Source: Acestrorhynchus altus
Lineage: Eukaryota; Chordata; Actinopteri; Characiformes; Acestrorhynchidae
Length of the DNA: 64,000 nucleotides
Direction: 5' to 3'
Assembly: GCA_034509495.1 (NCBI GenBank)
Contig: CM067511.1
Span: forward strand, 32,508,963-32,572,962
In this document: one piece after another, positions 60,238 to 64,000 of the stretch
Layout: every line of letters begins with the position of its first letter
How positions within the stretch are numbered: the first letter of the stretch is position 1
Notes under the pieces: model-generated
Database searches by the model: none
What the model was told of the DNA's origin: nothing
The model's input: the letters and a program-made list of their open reading frames with translations, nothing else
Position numbers and translations under genes: made by a program

Positions 60238-60337
60238 CTCTGTCTCTCTCTCCATTTCTCTTTCTGTGTTTCTCTCAGAACTCTACAAAAACGGGCTTCA
60301 GAGAGCTGCTTTTGTGCCTTTCATCGGCGTGCTCAAG
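45458..60337 (+). CDS. afg1l: afg1l (LACE1), AFG1-like mitochondrial AAA+ ATPase, first seven exons (307 codons); 3' part beyond window
   Basis: AFG1L is a mitochondrial AAA-family ATPase that helps degrade unassembled or damaged respiratory-chain subunits. Exons 45458-45539, 46469-46866, 49359-49410, 49994-50095, 50207-50334, 54889-54988 and 60279-60337 keep frame through every junction. Residues 1-25 are Arg/Ala-rich with no acidic residue, a matrix-targeting presequence. Walker A is GGVGTGKT (175-182), Walker B LLCLDEFQ (247-254), sensor-1 region ATSNRPPEELYKNGLQR (280-296). The segment before the P-loop is about 60 residues longer than in the human protein and is acidic (EEEEEE). The last exons, beginning with the family's EYC-type motif, are not in the window. 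Shares its promoter with snx3. Confidence 0.96.
45568..45870. repeat. Three-copy tandem repeat with internal hairpin (112-136 bp spacing)
   Basis: Each copy starts GATACAGTGTTT and contains an inverted pair, GAGGCACCCCTCCCC and GGGGTAGGGGTGCCTC, separated by a short AT-containing loop, so each can form a stem of about 14 bp. The third copy is cut after its left arm. In afg1l intron 1. Confidence 0.88.
46130..46325 (+). mobile_element. 3' end of a fish LINE-type retroelement
   Basis: The text from GGAGCTGCCGCACAGAAGGAG to CGCTGTGGCGACCCCTGAAG and GGAGCAGCCGAAAGAAGATG is the well-known 3' terminal segment of a common teleost non-LTR element. 5'-truncated, as is usual for LINE copies. Confidence 0.7.
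46469..46866 (+). CDS. afg1l: afg1l exon 2 (N-terminal domain plus acidic insert)
   Basis: 398 nt, open. Encodes STFSDAYMHSGPIAHYNNLV, QLEQLHGMVAGY and then a low-complexity segment (DPSNISEDPE, GKGEEEEEEECHAEK) before donor GTAAAC. The conserved start corresponds to the AFG1 N-terminal YxxxxxxGPxxHY motif. The acidic tail is not in the human protein. Confidence 0.95.
47405..48130 (+). mobile_element. Tc1-like transposon relic with transposase N-terminus
   Basis: Reads PKELSEVFRKKVVDAGE, then SEQLEISRSTVRNIIYK, the helix-turn-helix DNA-binding domain of Tc1 transposases. Further on, AAVKHGGGSVMVWSCF of the catalytic domain appears in another frame. A related terminal word (CTACACTGAGAGATGGA) is shared with the 55318-55800 copy. 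Inactive: frame breaks and missing middle. Confidence 0.88.
48155..48385 (-). mobile_element. (CATC)n microsatellite plus non-LTR retrotransposon fragment
   Basis: CATC array (48176-48228) followed by GGTCGCGGGGGCAGCAGTCT, then CCGAGGCGTTCCCAGGCCAG and CATAGTCCCTCCAGCGTGTC, text typical of a widespread teleost LINE in reverse orientation. Confidence 0.75.
49359..49410 (+). CDS. afg1l: afg1l exon 3 (leads into Walker A)
   Basis: 52 nt encoding APVKAPPPPGCYIHGGV plus the first base of Gly178. Acceptor TTACAG, donor GTGAGT. Completed by exon 4 into the P-loop. Confidence 0.94.
49488..49896. repeat. Fold-back repeat copy, central part deleted
   Basis: Both termini are present (ACAACATTATGACCACC and GGTCATAATGTTATGGCAG), with the TGCAGACTTTATTCTCCTCC and GATCAGGACCCCACAGGACC motifs of the left arm, joined to a short right arm near 49740. 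Confidence 0.85.
49994..50095 (+). CDS. afg1l: afg1l exon 4 (Walker A lysine)
   Basis: 102 nt encoding TGKTMLMDLFYSHAAN through RLHFNSFMLDVHS. Lys181 and Thr182 complete the nucleotide-binding P-loop. Donor GTAGGT; the Arg codon is split C|GG. Confidence 0.97.
50207..50334 (+). CDS. afg1l: afg1l exon 5 (Walker B)
   Basis: 128 nt encoding IHRRKQSLPKRR through ETCLLCLDEFQ, with the catalytic Asp251-Glu252. Acceptor TTCTAG, donor GTGACG. Confidence 0.97.
51316..51580. repeat. Fold-back repeat, left-arm fragment
   Basis: ACTTTATTCTCCTCCTTCCA, GATCAGGACCCCACAGGACC and GTGGATCAGACACAGCAGTG match the left half of the 4752-5487 unit. No right arm. Confidence 0.85.
52050..52560. promoter_or_regulatory. 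Candidate conserved noncoding element in afg1l intron 5
   Basis: Unique sequence rich in developmental-enhancer words: ATGCAAATGTGG (octamer-like ATGCAAAT), AAATGCTAATGAAATTT, TTCATTAGTCC, TCATTATCAGTAATTTG and GCTCATTTGAATA. FOXO3 or NR2E1 could be targets. Inference only; needs cross-fish alignment. Confidence 0.35.
53040..53850. repeat. Degenerate tandem repeat, about four units of 210-220 bp
   Basis: AATAATGTCCATCAG at 53076 recurs near 53286 and, diverged, near 53506. CCTCC-CAACCAC, GCCAGTGTGGA, CTAGGACAGAGGACA and CAGCTGAAGGA follow in the same order in each unit. The fourth unit is partial. Confidence 0.88.
54889..54988 (+). CDS. afg1l: afg1l exon 6 (sensor-1 region)
   Basis: 100 nt encoding VVDVADAMILKHLFKGLF and VVLVATSNRPPE, with sensor-1 Asn283. 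Acceptor TCTCAG, donor GTGAGG. Confidence 0.97.
55318..55800 (-). mobile_element. Tc1-like transposon relic, minus strand
   Basis: On the minus strand VKHGGGSVMVWSCSAAAG is the Tc1 catalytic-domain motif, in a 120-codon open frame (55781-55419) that otherwise does not match transposase throughout. Shares the CTACACTGAGAGATGGA flank with the 47405 relic. Confidence 0.8.
55801..56740 (+). other. afg1l intron 6, unique stretch, nothing recognised
   Basis: Several chance open frames on the plus strand but no protein motif, splice context or repeat similarity. Confidence 0.45.
56741..57020. repeat. 56-bp minisatellite, exactly five copies
   Basis: CAGTGAGGACCAGAACACTG begins copies at 56741, 56797, 56853, 56909 and 56965, each 56 bp and differing at only a few sites (GGACC/GGATC, CTG/CGG). 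Low divergence suggests recent amplification. Confidence 0.95.
57560..57900. promoter_or_regulatory. Candidate conserved noncoding element with palindromic SOX site
   Basis: Unique block in afg1l intron 6 containing the perfect 17-bp palindrome ATTGTTGATTCAACAAT (57594-57610), i.e. two opposed SOX-type half-sites, plus CATTTTAATTAGGCAACTAA near 57870. No repeat similarity in the window. Confidence 0.35.
58577..58678. repeat. 34-bp tandem repeat, three copies
   Basis: GGTGGCA starts copies at 58577, 58611 and 58645, each 34 bp (GGTGGCAAGGGAGCTGG, then GGTCAGCCT). A degenerate tail continues to about 58730. Confidence 0.9.
58990..59400. repeat. Fold-back repeat copy with rearranged centre
   Basis: Left-arm motifs (TTTCTCTGCAGACTTTATTC, GATCAGGACCCCACAGGACC) are followed at 59240 by right-centre text (GAGAACAGTCCACCAACCAG, GATGAAGGACTAGAGGACGA) in inverted order, i.e. 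a jump within the hairpin. Confidence 0.85.
59832..59891. repeat. (GT)n microsatellite
   Basis: GT array with a short GCGC interruption. Confidence 0.97.
60194..60265. repeat. (TC)n tract upstream of afg1l exon 7
   Basis: TC array (60194-60231) and a further CT-rich tail that forms the polypyrimidine tract of the exon 7 acceptor. Confidence 0.95.
60279..60337 (+). CDS. afg1l: afg1l exon 7
   Basis: 59 nt encoding ELYKNGLQRAAFVPFIGVLK (first Glu codon split G|AA with exon 6). Acceptor TCTCAG, donor GTAAAG. Too short for a standard ORF cut-off. The motif YKNGLQRxxFVPFI is diagnostic for the AFG1 family. Confidence 0.97.
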
Positions 60338-60884
60338 GTAAAGACAAAGTCATTCTCCCAGTTAATTTATTTATCCTTTCATACCCTTCGTGTCCCTCTC
60401 TCTTTATGTCGCCCCACCTCTTTGTCTGCTTTTTGATGTATTTCGTAACTGGCGCAACACAGCGTCGCAGCGCAAGTGAGCAAAAAACACACAGCACAGA
60501 AAAGGCACCTTTGATCATACCTGGAGAAGGGAGAGGGTATTTGAGAGGCAGTGGAGATGGAGCGAGAGAGGCAGAGATGGAGATGGGGAGAGACGGAGGG
60601 AAGGCTGTTTAATGACCAGCGTGGGTTGGCTGGAATGAAGCCGCCTGCTTGCATTTCAAAGTGAGCACAGCCACGGACGACAGAGATGCTCTGATCTGCT
60701 TTGTAATTTAATAGCATCATTGTAAGCAGGTATTGGCATTATCCCGTGTGCTATCTGGGCAATTACCACAGATCTGCAGCAGGCCGTCATCATAAATAAT
60801 CAGACCATCATTGCCAGGCATTTTCAGCACACATTCTTGCACACGTGCATACGTGTCCGTCTGTTTGCACATGTTCTTCGGTGG

Positions 60885-61220
60885 TCAGGATCCTGTAGGA
60901 ACATCACAGCACTCCAGTGACGCTGACATGGTGATTAGTGGATCATCCAGCCAACAGTGTCCCGCGATGAGCTTCTGTCTCTGACTTTACATCTACAGGT
61001 GTAGGAGTGTCCAATAGAGTGGACAGTCAGTGGACGCAGTGTTTCAACACTCCCGCAGGACCACCGTGTCAGTGTGACTGCAGTGCTGAGAATGACCCAC
61101 CACCCACATCATAGCTGCTCTGTGGTGGTCCTGTGGGGTCCCCTGATCACTGAAGATCAGGGTGGAAGGAGGAGAATAAAGTCTGCAGAGAAACAGATGA
61201 ACTACAGACTGGAATTTGGT
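60885..61220. repeat. Fold-back repeat, mainly right arm
   Basis: Ends in GGAGGAGAATAAAGTCTGCAG and GAGAAACAGATGAACTACAG, the right-arm text of the 4752-5487 unit, preceded by a shortened left arm. Confidence 0.85.
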
Positions 61221-62239
61221 TCATACCTTCAGAAAAGAGGAAAATAAAATGCACACAGGATGGTAAGGACACCGAGAGGCCATGAGGTGTCAGGAAAGGT
61301 TTCATTCAGGCTGTGATTCCTACATGTTTGGACCCGTGGTCTTCGGGGTCAGTGGGCCAACACAGTGACCGTGCCCCTTCAGGTCATTTATTCCCTATTA
61401 GAGCTGCTAGGTCCCTAAAGTCACCCTGTGCTGTGCCCCCCCCCCCCGTTAATGCTGCCTGATAGGGGTGCTGAATAGCCCCTGTCCTCCTCGCCTCCCC
61501 TGCCTCCACGCTCCTTTGTGAAGCCATCTGGGTTTGGTGTGTTTTAAGCATTGCAGGAGTCTGAAGCAGGCCAGGGTGGCCTGCAAGAATCGTGTCACGT
61601 CCACTCAAGCTTGATGACTTTGGATGCTTTTGGGTCTGACTCGTAAATCTCAGAGAACACATGTGTCAGGTCGTGGTAGCTGGGTTTTGTCTGGATGGGT
61701 TGAGGGTCTGTGACCTCCTCTCCTCCTTAGTCATCAGAGATTAAAGTTTTGTCTTTTTTAAAGTCTGTCAAATTTTTGGCCTTTTTTACATTCAGGAAGT
61801 GTCCTAGTTGCTTCTAGCCTATAAAGTAGGGGTTATTAAGCTCCCCGGACACAAACTAGTCACACATTTAAGTATGTGTGAGGTAGTAATGACAGCTCCT
61901 GACATTGACGTTGAATGAGGATGATCTGGCTATAACTACCTGCGGGGTGTGCGGCAGGATTCGTAGATTGAGAGAGTGGTCCGGTGCAGATGTTAATGAT
62001 TGGCTGAAAGGACAGATTGGACACAATATTTTATCCATTCCTCCAGAAATCTCTAAATCTATGAATTATAGATTTCTTCAACTGTATTTTGGGTCTTCAT
62101 GATGTATTTGGAGATATCAATAAAACTAAAGCTCCACCAATCCAACTTAACTGCTCATAAATCAGCTTCTCTAAACGTATAGCAGCAAAAGTTTCCAAGA
62201 CTTTTACCAAATTTACCAAATATTGATCTCTGAATTCTT

Positions 62240-62410
62240 TAATGAGTTAAGACATCAGTATGGTGGTGTTTAGATATGATTATTAACTGAATTTCTGAGT
62301 CTATAAACATGAATATTTTTCAGAATTCTGAGCAGATGAAATTTTTGTCAATAAACACTTTAAATACCAATATTTTTATCTGAAATTTGGTGGAAATTTT
62401 AATAATAATA
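62240..62410. repeat. Inverted half-copy of the 1587-1902 element
   Basis: Reads as the reverse complement of the right half of the first copy: GGTGTTTAGATATGATTATT, GAGTCTATAAACA, CAATAAACACTTTAAAT and AAATTTGGTGGAAAT occur in matching order. Confidence 0.7.
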
Positions 62411-64000
62411 ATAATAACAATCATACTTAGTTTGGACTTCTATTACGTATTAAATATCCTTATTAGTTAAATCCATAAAAAAACTAATTAAAAAAAAATG
62501 CATTTTCAGTTCAAAAACCAGAGAATTCATTTCTAGCAAGACGTCCGAGCTGTGAAGCGTTCTATAATTCGTACAAAACATGGTCAGATTCTTACAAATC
62601 ATTATCTTTTTTAGATCTAGTCATATTAAAGTAGCCGAGGATGTTGTGAAAATAATAATCTGCAGTGTGTGACCGTCTCCTGTTAATACTTTGTGATTTA
62701 CAGGTGATTAAAGGTCAGACTATAAAAACATGCAGTAAAATTGGCCTAAAGAGTAAAAATATCACAATATATCGAATCGAGAATCGAGACGCCGGTATGG
62801 TGATGCTTTTTGCCCGCACACAGAGGCAGCTGTACGACGGTTTTAAAAAGAGCAGTCTTACGGTGTGTTTTTGGGTAATTTTCCTTTCACTTTTCATTTA
62901 CATTCATCTTTTCACTTTTGTATGTTGGGTTTTTATGTCTAAGGTCGCACCACTGTTTGGAAACGTTTTTGAACAGCGTGGTATTTCTTCTTTTCTTTCT
63001 CCGTCATGCTCCACATCCAGCTCTTCAGGGTCAAGCTTTATTTGTGCGTAAAACTCTAGCAGCGCTTTGACTTTTTTTTTTAACCCCCCCCCCCCCCCCC
63101 CGACTCTTCGTTCACTCGTACAAGTAGGAACATTACAGCATTGTCTCAGAAATATGATAACCTTAATTTAGCTCAAGTGTCTCTCTTCATTTCTCCTCCA
63201 TTCTCTCTCGCTCTTGTTCTTTTCCCTCCACCTCCATTCTTTTGTCTGGACTAATTGGTACGTACGGCAAGCCAAGTATTTTAAAATATTGCACAAAGGG
63301 AAATAAATGTAAGTGGTGGTGGGGCTGCGTGTGTATGGGTACACATGGTGAAGGACTCCGCTGGACAGAGTCACAAGTACGATGATGGAGTGACATGGGA
63401 AGCGAGCGCGCTTCGGAGAGAGGGAATTGATGTTGAATGACTGCTATTGTCCCTCTGGCCTTTGGTTGGCCAACAGTAACTCCTTATTTTTCATATTTCT
63501 TTTATTTTTCCGTCCCCTTTTATTCCTCCTTTTCTTTGCTGGGAGACAGAACGCACAAACCTACATGGTAAAGTTGAAAGTGTTCCGAGAAATCGACTCA
63601 GCCTTGATAGTGTTTGAGGGAGCGACTGAATGAGCGGAGGAGAGCGAGGCCTCTCTGTAGCTGTTGTGAGAAATGATGGCTAATTAGTGCAGGCGGTTAG
63701 TCTGAGCAGGCCACCTCAGAGAGAGATCTAATCCAATAAAGCATTCAGGATGAGGAGAGAGAGAGACTGACCGACTGACCGACAGACAGGCCGAGAGGTT
63801 CTACCACAGCCAGGCTGCTCATCTTTCCGTCGCCGAGGCCGCATTGCTGCCCCACCGTCTCTCCGCCGTGTGCTTTTCTTTGAGGGATGTTCAGACATAC
63901 CAGATCAGAGTCTGTATGCAGGTTGAACTTCAGCCCCGCCCCCTCTCTCTGATCAGTCAGAGTCTGTATGCAGGTTGAGCGTCAGCCCCGCCCCCTCTCT

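Larger units (their letters stand above)
60338..64000 (+). other. afg1l intron 7 (incomplete): repeats and candidate regulatory DNA
   Basis: No further afg1l exon was found. 60610-60860 is unique with homeodomain/octamer-like words (TTTGTAATTTAATAGCATC, CATAAATAATCAGACCATCA) and may be a conserved element. A fold-back fragment (60885-61220) and an inverted-repeat-element piece (62240-62410) follow. C-run at 63085-63101. 61400-62200 and 62500-64000 show nothing recognisable; the last 90 bp repeat the phrase CAGCCCCGCCCCCTCTCT twice. Confidence 0.55.

Noticed and set aside
62665..63051. 128-codon plus-strand frame
   Set aside because: Hydrophobic and simple composition without recognisable motif; intronic.
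60338..64000. Additional afg1l exons (e.g. the EYC/DYRKRE region) near the right edge
   Set aside because: No matching codons with splice sites were found; open frames at 61384-61662 and 62665-63051 lack the family motifs.

Overview
The window is vertebrate genomic DNA, almost certainly from a teleost fish. Three multi-exon genes can be read exon by exon with GT-AG introns. Their order, nr2e1 (+), snx3 (-), afg1l (+), matches the conserved vertebrate block NR2E1-SNX3-AFG1L (human 6q21). Microsatellites, Tc1-like transposon relics, fish-type LINE tails and at least six copies of a palindromic fold-back repeat with CATAACATTATGACC-like ends are typical of teleosts. The fold-back family suggests an otophysan (characiform, gymnotiform or catfish relative). 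That last step is inference from repeat style.

Layout. 1-11.5 kb: no gene recognised; gene-desert sequence upstream of nr2e1 with repeats, a polypurine tract, ATT arrays and stretches that look like regulatory DNA. 11.5-20.7 kb: nr2e1 (TLX/tailless nuclear receptor), nine exons. 20.7-25.7 kb: short intergenic interval dominated by a 1.7 kb degenerate telomere-like array (22.38-24.05 kb). 25.75-45.08 kb: snx3 on the minus strand, four exons, complete, 162 codons, all PI3P-contact residues present. 45.08-45.46 kb: a 376 bp divergent snx3/afg1l promoter. 45.46-60.34 kb: first seven exons of afg1l (mitochondrial AFG1-like AAA+ ATPase), open throughout. The gene runs off the right edge; 60.34-64 kb is intron with repeats and conserved-looking noncoding DNA.

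The most notable result is that nr2e1 is broken in at least four exons. There is no AG acceptor and a 2-nt loss at exon 3, an in-frame TAG in exon 4, a 1-nt loss at the start of exon 6, and a 4-nt loss plus a scrambled, stop-containing C-terminus in exon 9. The neighbouring snx3 (489 coding nt) and afg1l (921 coding nt) show no lesion. This internal control argues against a uniformly poor assembly, though a local consensus error cannot be excluded from sequence alone. If real, it is the loss of a normally near-invariant forebrain/retina neural stem-cell regulator, or decay of one of two copies.

Functionally the three genes are unrelated: transcriptional repression in neural progenitors, endosomal retromer sorting, and mitochondrial protein quality control. 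They probably stay linked because of the shared snx3/afg1l promoter and regulatory DNA spread over introns and intergenic sequence.
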